64,000 nucleotides of DNA, from the NCBI GenBank assembly GCA_019095985.1, contig CM032666.1, forward strand, positions 50,786,432-50,850,431, given 5' to 3'. The position numbers and the translations under genes were made by a program. This DNA comes from Streblospio benedicti. Lineage: Eukaryota; Annelida; Polychaeta; Spionida; Spionidae. This document shows, piece after piece, positions 34,969-50,558 of the stretch. The notes under the pieces were generated by a model, which saw only the letters and a program-made list of their open reading frames with translations, was not told the DNA's origin and ran no database searches. Every line of letters starts with the position of its first letter. Positions within the stretch are counted from its first letter, which is position 1.

Positions 34969-35608
34969 GCATTCATTGAGAATCTGGAGAAGCTTCCTCA
35001 GATCTGGGCTCACGAGAGCCTGCTGGAGCAGATCAAGATGATCGCCATGACGGGTCAAATCCACTTCAAATGTGCACAAAGGTGAAGACATGAGAACAAT
35101 CACATATCGCATTTGTCAAATATGATTCAATGATGTGTACTGTATGTAAATGCCTGTCATTTATAGTCAACATCCACATGGTCAGTTCACGTTACTACGT
35201 AGTACGTACACCAAATCATTGGCTCACACTTCAATTGGTGGAAGACACGGACCCGGATGCTTTGGTAGAAGCCAGCTTTTAATGCATAACCCTTTTATGA
35301 CTATGTAGATTTCTTCAAGACACTGTTTATACGGAGTTGAAAATGCTTTTCATGACTTATATGATGCCAGAATTTTATTCATGCTACCTGTGTAATTATC
35401 CATGGTACAAAGTCCACAAAGTGCTAAGGTTCGCCTTGCAATATATGTCATCTATAGTTGGTTTGATATTACTTTAAAAAATTTATTTATGATAGGCATT
35501 CATTGAGAATCTGGAGAAGCTTCCTCAGATCTGGGCTCACGAGAGCCTGCTGGAGCAGATCAAGATGATCGCCATGACGGGTCAAATCCGCTTCAAATGT
35601 GCACAAAG
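34969..35608 (+). pseudogene. Two extra copies of unknown exon a
   Basis: 34969-35081 and 35496-35608 repeat exon a of the gene at 25418 with its splice sites. The second copy has one change (His to Arg in the IHFKC segment). Neither is followed by exon b, because the sequence jumps to a downstream region instead. Confidence 0.8.
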
Positions 35609-37078
35609 GTGAAGACATGAGAACAATCACATATCGCATTTGTCAAATATGATTCAATGATGTGTACTGTATGTAAATGCCTGTCATTTATAGTCAACAT
35701 CCACATGGTCAGTTCACGTTACTACGTAGTACGTACACCAAATCATTGGCTCACACTTCAATTGGTGGAAGACACGGACCCGGATGCTTTGGTAGAAGCC
35801 ACCGGGTACTCGCCCTGTGAAATTGTGAAATTGTCCATTAGTCCAGTGGGACTGGCTCCGTGTGTAAGACACTGGAGGACGGGAGAATTCCTGATCTGAT
35901 AACCCTGTGTCCCTGCTGGCGTCTCTTTTTTATGGCTATGCACTGCTGCTGCTGACCGAATATAATTATCTCTTCTCAGGTCGCGGTCTAAAAGGTCGTT
36001 TACCGACATTAAAACATTGCCTCTGGCGTCTGTTTTTATGGCTCTGACACCTGGTATCCAAAAGTCAAATCAATAGCTGTATAGTTACTGCTATTCTCAA
36101 ACAGTTGTTTTCTGAACTTGAATCTGGTGAGAACGCTTTTTTACTGAGGAAGGAGAGGATAAGGTTTTTAAATAGAGTTTTGAGTTATTACGGATACGAC
36201 TTTAGAGAGTTTTTATTTCACAAGTAAGTAAGTAACATTCTTTCTGCAATCTGCGTATTATGTATAAAAATGTGGTTTGTTTGAAATATGAATATTAATC
36301 CTACATCTTTAAAAGACTACATAATTTCAACCATTTGTCTAATCAAATTATGTATACTGCATTGAATTTCTTGAAAAAATGCCATGTGTTCTTGCATAAA
36401 AATTATCATGCTTGGAACCCCATAAAAGATCCCAGGTGCACTGCATTAAAGCTGGCTACAAATACTATCCCAATTCCTGTATAAAATATGCTAAACGTGG
36501 TCAAAAGAAGTAGCATTTGTATTGTCATGCCCATCGGGACATATTTCATGGCCTCCATCTAATAGTACACCATGACTATATCGAAAGTTTGATCTCACAC
36601 CGGTGAGGGGAAAAAGGCACATTAAGATCGCTACAAAGATCGAACTTCCACACTGAAGAGAACTGCTAAATGAAAATGGTAGTTAATTATGAACTTTACC
36701 CTATCATTCAAAAACCATTAGTATATTCGAAAAATGGGAACCCGTGTGTCGAAATATAAATGGGATGTCTTTTAATGCCCGTGTGTTTTTTTACAGTACA
36801 TCAACAAATGTCACATCTTTTTACAGTACATCAACAAATGTCATGATCAACAGTGATGCTTTTAATGCATAACCCTTTTATGACTATGTAGATTTCTTCA
36901 AGACACTGTTTATACGGAGTTGAAAATGCTTTTCATGACTTATATGATGCCAGAATTTTATTCATGCTACCTGTGTAATTATCCATGGTACAAAGTCCAC
37001 AAAGTGCTAAGGTTCGCCTTGCAATATATGTCATCTATAGTTGGTTTGATATTACTTTAAAAAATTTATTTATGATAG

Positions 37079-37399
37079 GCATTCATTGAGAATCTGGAGA
37101 AGCTTCCTCAGATCTGGGCTCACGAGAGCCTGCTGGAGCAGATCAAGATGATCGCCATGACGGGTCAAATCCACTTCAAATGTGCACAAAGGTGAAGACA
37201 TGAGAACAATCACATATCGCATTTGTCAAATATGATTCAATGAATGTGCACCATTACTCTTGACTATGGCTTTTATTGCTCTTTTTAAGGCAATTTGGCA
37301 TGTTCTTGCTGGACTCGTTCAAAGATAAGGCCAGTGTAAACCTCAACTTCCACAAGACCTTTCAGACAGCTCCGATGTTCTGTTTCCATTGCCTAGAGG
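37079..37399 (+). CDS. Second copy of the unknown exon pair
   Basis: Exon a (37079-37191) and exon b (37290-37399) with the same splice sites and the same protein as 25418-25738, within the longest duplicated block. If the block is an assembly duplicate this is the same gene seen twice; if real, it is a second gene copy. Confidence 0.6.
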
Positions 37400-39179
37400 G
37401 TGAGTTCTAGTAGTTTACTTGTTCATGTTTATTTTTGTGTGATATCACGTCTAAATTTTGCTAGTAAGTTTTGTCAGTTTTACATCACAGTTTATTCACA
37501 ATGTTTCTTAAATTTTAGTTACGTTTTAAAGCCATTGTGTGATATCATCGTCTAAATTTTGCTAGTAAGTTTTGTCAGTTTTACATCACAGTTTATTCAC
37601 AATGTTTTAAATTTTAGTTACGTTTTTAAAGCCGAAGATAAGATAATCTATGAACTCTTGATTTTTGATTCAAAAAAGATCTCATTACAGAGGTGATCTT
37701 TCTATAGAGGTGGTCTTAATAGAAGGTTCTATGTGTACTGTATGTAAATGCCTGTCATTTATAGTCAACATCCACATGGTCAGTTCACGTTACTACGTAG
37801 TACGTACACCAAATCATTGGCTCACACTTCAATTGGTGGAAGACACGGACCCGGATGCTTTGGTAGAAGCCACCGGGTACTCGCCCTGTGAAATTGTGAA
37901 ATTGTCCATTAGTCCAGTGGGACTGGCTCCGTGTGTAAGACACTGGGGGGAAGACACCGCCCGGGAATTTCGAACTCAGATAGTTGGGTATGTGTGATCT
38001 GGATGGTGGGAAAGTTAGATCTGCGAATTCTTACAGGTCTCTCGGTCACCGAAAGCTGACTATGGGACGGTCCTCTCACGGGAGAATTCCTGATCTGATA
38101 ACCCTGTGTCCCTGAAGTACTGAGTAGTATGGAAACTCCCTGTCCCTGAAGTACTGAGTAGTATGGAAACTCCCTACCTCACTCTCCAAAGCAGCCAGTA
38201 GCACGAGGTGATGGCGACTCTGGGTAGTGCCCGGATCCCTAGTGGGATAGGTCGAATACGGTACCCTAACGGGGCTGTTGTGAAAGCGAGATCGTCACAT
38301 AAGTGAGCTGGTTGTAGAGGAGAAGGGAGTTGGGTGAGAGACTGTAAACAAAGTACTTCAGAGACACAATGCATCCTGCATGACATCCTGTATCACAGCA
38401 TATCAACAAACAAAGTCAGTAGTGTGCATGTCGATGAAGACTGGCACAAGCTAAATATAGCGTAAGGTGTCAGACAGTGTGTGATTGCGCAACACCGCAT
38501 ACAAGCATACAGGCGAAGTTGAAGCGTGATTCCTTCGTCTCGGGAGATTGGTGTAGTGGTCTGCACACCCAACTATGACACATAAGACCGGTCTGGTTCG
38601 TAGCCGGGAGGTCGTGAGTTCGATTCCACGATCTTCCAAATTACCTCTACAAGCAACACTGACTTTCGTTTCATTCACAGCTGCCCAGTATTAAGTTTCG
38701 CTATAGGTTCTCATAGTGAGGTAAGTATATTGAAAATTTTAGTGATTAATGACAGAACGGAAATGCTGTATACATTCAAAAGTTGTATACAAAGCAAACA
38801 ATTTGATCATAATAATAAATCATAAAAGACAAAGTAGCTGTCTATCATTAATTGAAATGTACTGTTACCTTATTGATTGTTTTGTCATGTCAGTGCCATA
38901 ATGCATTCCCTTATATGACTGAAAATCATGATCTGCTGACATTTGATTTAAGTAATAATTACTGGCAATAAAACAACAACAAAAATAAAATATGCTTTGA
39001 CCAATTTAATATTAATATTATTGTATAATATAATTAGTAATTATATATAAGATAATCGAATAATAGCGATTAAAAATAATAGATAACATTCCCAAATCCT
39101 TCAGATTTAATGATTATATAATAGCAATAAACAATGCAAATCCAACAAGTATCTCTCAAATTCAATAATAAAATAATAT

Positions 39180-40331
39180 TTATAAAATAATAGTGTCTTC
39201 AGAATCTTCATCATCACTTTCTAACGGTAAGGCAGAATCAACGCAGTCTTTAATGAGCTGACGAAGGACAACAGGAACAGGTAAAAATGTCTTTGTTTCT
39301 CTGTAGGTTTTTGTCACGTCTTTGAGAACAGAGTTGAAATCTTTGTCTGACGATATCTCAAATACAAACATATTATTTTGCTGCATTGCCATTGCCTTCA
39401 GTTTTTCAATCACGTTTTGACAAGCTGTTTCTACTGATCGGGTTTTTCTCATTATATCTTCAATTATTAACTCAATAGCTTGCGGATCAAAGAGTTTTGA
39501 CTTCTTAGACTGACTTGGATGAAACATGTTTTTATACACATTGTCATTTTTCACCGCTTCTAATGACATAGTGATTGTAAATTTCATTATGTCTTCACAG
39601 CTTGGGATCTTGAAACTTGACTTTATAATATTAAATTTTTTGTTTTGCAATACTTTTTCAGCTCTTGCTTTGCACTCTGTTTCGGACAAAGATCCCAATT
39701 CATCATATTCCTCCGGATTCTCTGACGATATCCATTTGTACAGTCTCAATGATAGATTCTTTTTTGTAATTACACTACCACTGCCAGATATTTTAGTGGT
39801 TTCATTGTTTTCCCATGCTTTACGAATTTCATCTGATTTATCTTTTATAAATTCTAATTCGTCTTTGTAGAGAACAAATGCTAAACCTTTCTTATGCTCA
39901 CGAGTTGTAGCATCAAAAGTGTTTAAAACAGCTACAAGTGATTGAGCAGATTCGTCGTCGTTGTTTCTTTTCAATGTGAGTGTTTTTTCAGAGGACAATG
40001 CCACAGTAGATTCTTCAAAATCTTCATCATCTTCCGCATATTTCCACAGATGCAATATATAGATGACTTTCTGGAGAAGTCCAAAGAACGTTTTTTTATT
40101 GCTTATAAAAAGCTTTCTGCTGCTGTCTTCATCAGTCTCTCCGTCATGTCTTAACAGAATGACCTGTAAAACATAATCAATATAATAATTATAATATGGT
40201 AAACAATAACTGTCAGTAACAAAACATAAATATATAAGATACAGTATCAAACTTACATTAGGAGTTGCGAATCTGTCCGACGGATACACTCGCAGCTTCA
40301 GAGTATTTGAGAGATCAAAAGTTGTGTCCAT
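39180..40331 (-). CDS. Polinton left-end protein, unknown
   Basis: A leftward frame of 383 residues. A stretch of 93 nt (40164-40256) has GT/AG borders and a multiple-of-three length, so it may be a short intron. The protein is rich in charged helices, and its last residues are acidic (SDDEDSEDT). There is no recognisable domain. It is transcribed away from the polymerase, sharing the 40332-41152 spacer as a likely divergent promoter region. Confidence 0.6.
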   Translation of the reverse strand: MDTTFDLSNTLKLRVYPSDRFATPNVSLILYLIYLCFVTDSYCLPYYNYYIDYVLQVILLRHDGETDEDSSRKLFISNKKTFFGLLQKVIYILHLWKYAEDDEDFEESTVALSSEKTLTLKRNNDDESAQSLVAVLNTFDATTREHKKGLAFVLYKDELEFIKDKSDEIRKAWENNETTKISGSGSVITKKNLSLRLYKWISSENPEEYDELGSLSETECKARAEKVLQNKKFNIIKSSFKIPSCEDIMKFTITMSLEAVKNDNVYKNMFHPSQSKKSKLFDPQAIELIIEDIMRKTRSVETACQNVIEKLKAMAMQQNNMFVFEISSDKDFNSVLKDVTKTYRETKTFLPVPVVLRQLIKDCVDSALPLESDDEDSEDTIIL

Positions 40332-40499
40332 TGTAGCAAAACAAAATATCTTTATCTAGCACTGCGATCAGCTTCTCTTGGTGTTGTCAGTCTCTCACGA
40401 TTAACTGGAAGAATGTGTATCACCGGCATTATTGTTCCCAATATATATATTCACCAGACATACTAATGACTTTTTTATGATGTAATCATTGCTCATAAA

Positions 40500-40866
40500 T
40501 CTTAGTTCTATCCACTTAACGAAAAATTATTGTCAGTTTTAATGTTTTACATGTGCCAAATCTTAGCTCTGTCCACTTAACGAAATATTTATTGTCAGTT
40601 TTAATGTTTACACATAGGGTTTTTGCATGTGTCAAATGGGAAGAATTAGTGTCTCAGTTTTGGCAGAGATCGAGTATAAATCATATAACATATGGGAATA
40701 TAATTGCTTACTACATACAATTCTCTCATAACAATAGTCATAAATGCATGTGCCAAATGGGAAGAATTAGTGTCTCAGTTTTGGCAGAGATCGAGTATAA
40801 ATCATGTAACATATGGGAATATAATTGCTTACTACATACAATTCTCTCATAACAATAGTCATAAAT
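40500..40866 (+). repeat. Tandem repeats in the divergent promoter spacer
   Basis: A ~60-bp unit (ctatccacttaacgaaa...) occurs twice at about 40507-40620, and a ~120-bp unit (aaatgggaagaattagtgtc...) twice at 40627-40746 and 40749-40866. They lie between the left-end gene and the polymerase and may carry control sites, but none can be named. Confidence 0.85.
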
Positions 40867-41152
40867 CACATTAGGATGATTAATGGTTTTAGTGTTAGGT
40901 TATTGAACCTACTGAAACAATGGCAGGTTAACTGATGACGCATATGTTTTTGGCAGTGTTGTGTAGATTATGATGAAATAGAACTGTTATTTGAATATTA
41001 TTGCTTTTTTTGGCAGTATGCTATAGTCAATGTCATGACAGATGCACTATTTGCATTTAATTGCTTTTGACTTCTGCTATAAAAAAGAGCTTCAACTTGC
41101 TATTAAATACATTTCTTCAGCTTCAAGAAGATTCTATGTTAAAAGCGTGATA

Positions 41153-46340
<5,188 letters not shown>

Positions 46341-46778
46341 TGTAAGGACGGATTTGATATGTATCTATTTATTTATTTAGTTAGTTAGTTGTAGTCAGAA
46401 GAAGAAGAAGATAAAATTTATCTGTAGTGTAATGTAATGTAAGATAAAGATTGAAAATAAAAAATAATAATATTAATTTTATTATTTACTTTACAGTTCC
46501 ATCACCATAGTATAATATATATAGTTAGTTTTACAGTTCCATCACCATAGTATAATATATCTAGTTAGTTTATCAAAAGATTAATTACAACTACTACAGA
46601 TGCTTTTTTGAAAGATAAACTAAGTTCATATTTTATCTCTATATATCATAAACATAAACTATACATTGAAAACACAAATCAGCTATTAACACGATTATAC
46701 ATTCTCTCTAATTTTATAATATATAGTATACATTGAAACACGAATTAGTATTTAATGCAATTAAAGATTTATTTATGC
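46341..46778. other. Convergent spacer in the Polinton
   Basis: It lies between the ends of the polymerase and the leftward block. It holds a two-copy 38-bp repeat (tacagttccatcaccatag...) at about 46493-46568 and AATAAA-like sites near 46455; probably the 3' ends of both transcription units. Confidence 0.6.
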
Positions 46779-47160
46779 TTATGTCACTATGTCAGCTCTA
46801 ATTTTAAGAACTACGCTCCCTTGTGCATCACTGATTTTTTTGCCTTGCATATCACACACTTCAATTTCTAGAAAATCTGAAGAACTGAAATCATAGTTGA
46901 TATACTCTTCTCTCTCAAATTCTTTTGCGAAGGCGTTTGTGTCATTGGTAGGAAATATTTTCAATGTATCTGCGAGCTTTGTTTCATGAGTATAAATAGG
47001 AATTCCAACACTTTGATGGGGCTTAACAACCAGCTGACATAACTTTTGTGCTGGAGATAAATAATCAAATTGAATATATTCAACAATCATAGAACCTTTT
47101 AGCTTCTATAGGAAACTTAAGGCTCTGATTAATAGGTACAATCCATTTAATTACTGTATC
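46779..47160 (-). CDS. Polinton small structural protein, possible minor capsid
   Basis: The last gene of the leftward block. The readable part has beta-rich segments (IQFDYLSPAQKLCQLVV, DFLEIEVCDMQGK, VVLKIRADIVT) suggesting a small jelly roll, as expected for a penton-like protein, which is usually encoded in Polintons. The assignment is weak. Confidence 0.35.
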
Positions 47161-47813
47161 CATAATTTCTCTGTCTCGAGTGATTCTAATTTAAGTTTGC
47201 TTGGTTTTCTTATTCTGTCACCTCTTCTGCCTTTTTCAGATTTTGATTTAACTTCTTTCTTTTCTGGTTCTAATTCTTCTCTTATCTCTGTATGTTTTTT
47301 AATCTTTGCTTTTTTCTTTCCTGCACTAAGTTTGATACTATTTTTTCTCTTATTACGAGCATCAATGTTGAAAGGAGAAATATGAGTAGATTCATTCTTT
47401 ATTACGGGATTTATAGACTTCTTAGCAGGCTTGTTCTCCTCAGCGGTATTAGTCTGATTTGTTAACATATGATCAGAGATTGAATCTGTTGACAGTTCTT
47501 TACTGACAAGATCTGAATCATTTGAAGGATGTTTACTGTCAAGATCTGTATCAGATAGAGTTTTGGGTAATTCTTTTGTAGCTTCATCAGGCAATGATTC
47601 ATCTACTGAATTCGCCTGATTGGAATCATTTGAATCTAACCTATCTCTTGTCTTTAATTGAGTATCAATCATTTCTTCTGGTTTATCTTCTTTCTTTACA
47701 TAGTCGTCAAAGGTAATATTAGCAGCAGCAGCAGCACAAGACGAAGGTTCTTCAACAATAACTTTCATTTCCTGCTGCCATTGTTCAATTGGTACAAGTG
47801 CAAATTTTTTCAT
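47151..47813 (-). CDS. Polinton 'KKFALVP' protein, 220 aa
   Basis: It begins MKKFALVPIEQWQQEM, a start pattern common to a Polinton/adintovirus late protein. The middle is a low-complexity Ser/Asp/Glu/Lys region, and the C-terminus is strongly basic (KKKAKIKKHTEIREELE, GRRGDRIRKPSKLKLES). Its role is unknown; a capsid-accessory or DNA-binding job would fit its composition and place. Confidence 0.55.
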   Translation of the reverse strand: MKKFALVPIEQWQQEMKVIVEEPSSCAAAAANITFDDYVKKEDKPEEMIDTQLKTRDRLDSNDSNQANSVDESLPDEATKELPKTLSDTDLDSKHPSNDSDLVSKELSTDSISDHMLTNQTNTAEENKPAKKSINPVIKNESTHISPFNIDARNKRKNSIKLSAGKKKAKIKKHTEIREELEPEKKEVKSKSEKGRRGDRIRKPSKLKLESLETEKLWIQ

Positions 47814-48139
47814 GATAAATATTTTACAACGATTTTACAGACTTTTAACACCAAGGATTGATTCTTTATGAATATTGTGCTCTTTTTTTTCTTACAGATA
47901 CGCTTACTGGCTAGCAATTTAATACTTGTTAGCCGATTCTTCATATATGACTTCTCTGATGTTGATAGATTAATTGAACTATTTAACACAATATTGAGAA
48001 ATATTTGTCTCAACAACTCACACTGCCAAGAGGTAATGTGTTTCAGTATAGTTAATCTAGTTTGACGAGTAGATGTTGATAAAAGCTTTGCAAAAAACAA
48101 AATCTCCTTGATGTCAACACCAGCCATGACACTGCTCAA
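47810..48139 (-). CDS. Small basic Polinton late protein, 109 aa
   Basis: It overlaps the preceding frame by 4 bases. The pattern of a helical start (LLSTSTRQTRLTILKHIT), a middle LLRQIFLNIVLNSSINLS, then LASKRICKKKKSTIF, matches a small Lys-rich protein often found beside the ATPase in Polintons and adintoviruses. It is possibly a counterpart of adenoviral core or internal capsid proteins; the exact role is unknown. Confidence 0.5.
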   Translation of the reverse strand: MSSVMAGVDIKEILFFAKLLSTSTRQTRLTILKHITSWQCELLRQIFLNIVLNSSINLSTSEKSYMKNRLTSIKLLASKRICKKKKSTIFIKNQSLVLKVCKIVVKYLS

Positions 48140-48154
48140 ATGACTAAACTACGA

Positions 48155-48832
48155 TTAAAGTCTGTAATTAATCAAAGGGATTTCGTCAGGAAAAATATTT
48201 GTAAATAGCTGACAATTTAGTCTACTGACTTTTGGTGAAGGATGACAGTTAATAAATAAGTAAGGGTAAGAACTCGTATTATTCTTATCCACAGCATCGG
48301 AGTATGCTTCCATAAATCCTTTTGAATTAGAAAATATCTGCGATCCTAAGACTTTGATCTGTGTTCTATCTCTCATACTTCTCATCAGACAGAAATAATG
48401 AGCGTTCAAACTACTAGTTCTGGTAGATTTACCCCGTTGAAAAATGTTTTGCAATGTAACCATAAGACAAATATTAGAATGATGAACAATTCTAGTTGTT
48501 AATTCTTCTATTAATGAATTATGACTAATATCTAGCATCAAATCATCTAAACATAAAATAAAGAGTTTTCCTTGAAATTTTGTAATCCATTTATTCACAG
48601 CGTCTATATCCGGGAGACCGTAATGACATTCAATATTATTTATTTTTGAAAACTCTGGATTAAGTTGTCCCTTATAACAGTATATTATTGATTCAGGTTT
48701 CTCTGAAAACATATGCTCTTGGTTTTCAAAAAGTTTTTTACAAAATGTGGATTTCCCTGACATTGAAGATCCTGCGATCAAGACGGTGCAAGGAGTGGTT
48801 ATTATTTTGCTGGGTAATTCAACAATTTCCAT
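48155..48832 (-). CDS. Packaging ATPase (A32/FtsK-HerA type)
   Basis: 225 residues. Walker A is at about residues 20-29 (AGSSMSGKSTFCKKLF) and Walker B near 92 (LFILCLDDLM), followed by a conserved LMVTLQNIFQRGKSTRT segment corresponding to the sensor region. This is the genome-packaging ATPase shared by Polintons, adintoviruses and large DNA viruses. It lies just downstream of the capsid gene on the same strand. Confidence 0.85.
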   Translation of the reverse strand: MEIVELPSKIITTPCTVLIAGSSMSGKSTFCKKLFENQEHMFSEKPESIIYCYKGQLNPEFSKINNIECHYGLPDIDAVNKWITKFQGKLFILCLDDLMLDISHNSLIEELTTRIVHHSNICLMVTLQNIFQRGKSTRTSSLNAHYFCLMRSMRDRTQIKVLGSQIFSNSKGFMEAYSDAVDKNNTSSYPYLFINCHPSPKVSRLNCQLFTNIFPDEIPLINYRL

Positions 48833-48852
48833 TTTCTAATTTTCCTTCAGTT

Positions 48853-50190
48853 TCACTGGACGGTTCTTGTTAATCTGCAGGAGCCTTTGTCGTCAATATC
48901 CAATGTATCAGGTGAAATTCCGAAACACATTAGAACTGCAGGATCATCAAGTTTCTTTTGAAACTTTACTTCAATATCCACAAAGCCAGATTGCAATAGA
49001 TTTGGAGTGCATCTACCTTCATCGCATCCTTCCATCAAATCTACTGCAAAGTATGTGTAGCCGCTTTTATAGTTCTCGTATCTGAGAATATGATTTTTCT
49101 GTTTGGCTTCGAACCAATCAAGGCAGGAGCGGTGTGCTAATCTGTACAGATCATTTTCAAAATCTGTTTCTATTTCTCTGACTAGAGATCCATTCACATA
49201 GATTCTGATATATTCGACTACTACATCAGTAGAAGTGAATAAGTTGTTTGATGTTAAATCTCCCAAAAGAGAGGACTGATCATAAAAGGCTAGCAAAAAC
49301 CTAGTAGGGATTTTCCCGTTATAAACACGATTTAACACCTTATGCTGGATATCGGATCCTATCGTATGCTGTCTGCATTCAAGGGATTCGAACCGATAGC
49401 GTGCTGGGTCTTTGTCCGTCAAACTTTGCATGTAGGGCGCAAGTGCAGGATTGAGTTTCATAATAGGTACAAAAAGACATATCTCATCAATTTTAAAACG
49501 TGCATTTTTGAGACTGTCTGCATCTTCTTTCTTCACTACAAGATACTGCTGTGCTGGAGCCATTCTATACATGATTTGCATTGGAGTGTTGGGTGGTAAA
49601 TAACCTTGGGTTTGACAGAAATCCAGCAATGTGGGTCCACAAAACTCGATTTGATTTGAGCCGTTGTACCATCCTGCTTTTGTCAGCATGCTCTCATAGT
49701 CACCTTTCACATCTTTTATATCTTCATCAAATCCTTGACTTTTAAGATCTGCCGAGTTAACAGTTTCCATAATCATCATTTGTCTAATGAAAGCTTTTTG
49801 AGGTCTATTAGTCTCAAAAATTTTTTCTTGATTAGTCCCAACTAGAATCATAACACTCTCAAAAAGTGAGTGAAGAGCATTATTTGTTACCATTGCAGAT
49901 TCTGTGGTGACAGCATCATTGTAAACAAAAGCTAATTTTTCATCCTTTTCCGACTTTCTTATTGATCCTTTTACGTATAATTGAATATTTCTAAGATCTA
50001 CATAGTCAGGAATTTGAGGAAATTGAAACACGAATTCGCGATCAATTCCAGATATTTCTTTCACAGGTGGGAGTCTTAGGTTGTGAGATGCTATCAAGCC
50101 AATAGAAATATTATCTCGGAGATAAGGATCAATTATTCTATCTTGTATGACTTGAGTAGACTCAACAGGAGCTAATGGAAGCTCGCTCAT
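48853..50190 (-). CDS. Polinton major capsid protein (double jelly roll)
   Basis: 445 residues, the usual size of Polinton hexon-like capsids. Characteristic pieces are FQFPQIPDYVDLRNIQLYVK near the start, NNALHSLFESVMILVGTN, TRFLLAFYDQ in the second jelly roll, and the closing GFVDIEVKFQKKL followed by CFGISPDTLDID. It lies between the basic protein and the ATPase. It is clearly diverged from the capsid remnant at 4.5-5.1 kb. Confidence 0.75.
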   Translation of the reverse strand: MSELPLAPVESTQVIQDRIIDPYLRDNISIGLIASHNLRLPPVKEISGIDREFVFQFPQIPDYVDLRNIQLYVKGSIRKSEKDEKLAFVYNDAVTTESAMVTNNALHSLFESVMILVGTNQEKIFETNRPQKAFIRQMMIMETVNSADLKSQGFDEDIKDVKGDYESMLTKAGWYNGSNQIEFCGPTLLDFCQTQGYLPPNTPMQIMYRMAPAQQYLVVKKEDADSLKNARFKIDEICLFVPIMKLNPALAPYMQSLTDKDPARYRFESLECRQHTIGSDIQHKVLNRVYNGKIPTRFLLAFYDQSSLLGDLTSNNLFTSTDVVVEYIRIYVNGSLVREIETDFENDLYRLAHRSCLDWFEAKQKNHILRYENYKSGYTYFAVDLMEGCDEGRCTPNLLQSGFVDIEVKFQKKLDDPAVLMCFGISPDTLDIDDKGSCRLTRTVQ

Positions 50191-50540
50191 TGTAAGTTAG
50201 CGTTCTTCAATCTTTTTTCTATGTTAAGCTTGGATTTTCTTTTAGATGATGTTTTCCGTTCTTTTTTTCCAGTATCGGAACTAGAGGATGATCTTGAACG
50301 TGAACTGAGAGACGATGATTTCCTTTTCTTTGCAGATCTCTTTGTTTTATTTTTTAATTCAGAACCAAATGTGGTACTATTGTTAAATTCTTTGTCTGAT
50401 ACTACTTTAACTGCATCAGACTCGTAACCTCTAGTAACTTTTCTATCTCTTATTGAACTAAAAAACGGTTCCAACTGATTATGTTTCAATCTAAGCGGAG
50501 CGTATGCCTGTGGTAGTTTCTTGTCAAGTGACATGATCAT
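50187..50540 (-). CDS. Ser/Arg/Lys-rich Polinton protein, 117 aa
   Basis: It overlaps the capsid start by 4 bases (ATGA type). The N-terminus has MSLDKKLPQAYAPLRLKHNQ; the C-terminal half is a run of Ser/Arg/Lys (KRSAKKRKSSSLSSRSRSSS). The composition suggests a nucleic-acid-condensing core or scaffold protein, by analogy with adenoviral core proteins; no homology is shown. Confidence 0.5.
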   Translation of the reverse strand: MIMSLDKKLPQAYAPLRLKHNQLEPFFSSIRDRKVTRGYESDAVKVVSDKEFNNSTTFGSELKNKTKRSAKKRKSSSLSSRSRSSSSSDTGKKERKTSSKRKSKLNIEKRLKNANLQ

Positions 50541-50558
50541 AAATAAGCTCTGATACAG

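Larger units (their letters stand above)
34012..39143 (+). repeat. Rearranged extra copies of 24.3-28.5 kb
   Basis: At least three staggered blocks (about 34012-35275, 35276-35916, 35917-39143) repeat parts of 24310-28470 at very high identity. Abrupt jumps occur at 35133 and 35655 (the same junction twice), near 35275 and near 35916, and scrambled patches near 34485 and 36730-36800. The last block runs on into the Polinton flank. This is either mis-assembly of two haplotypes or a true local multi-copy rearrangement. Confidence 0.85.
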
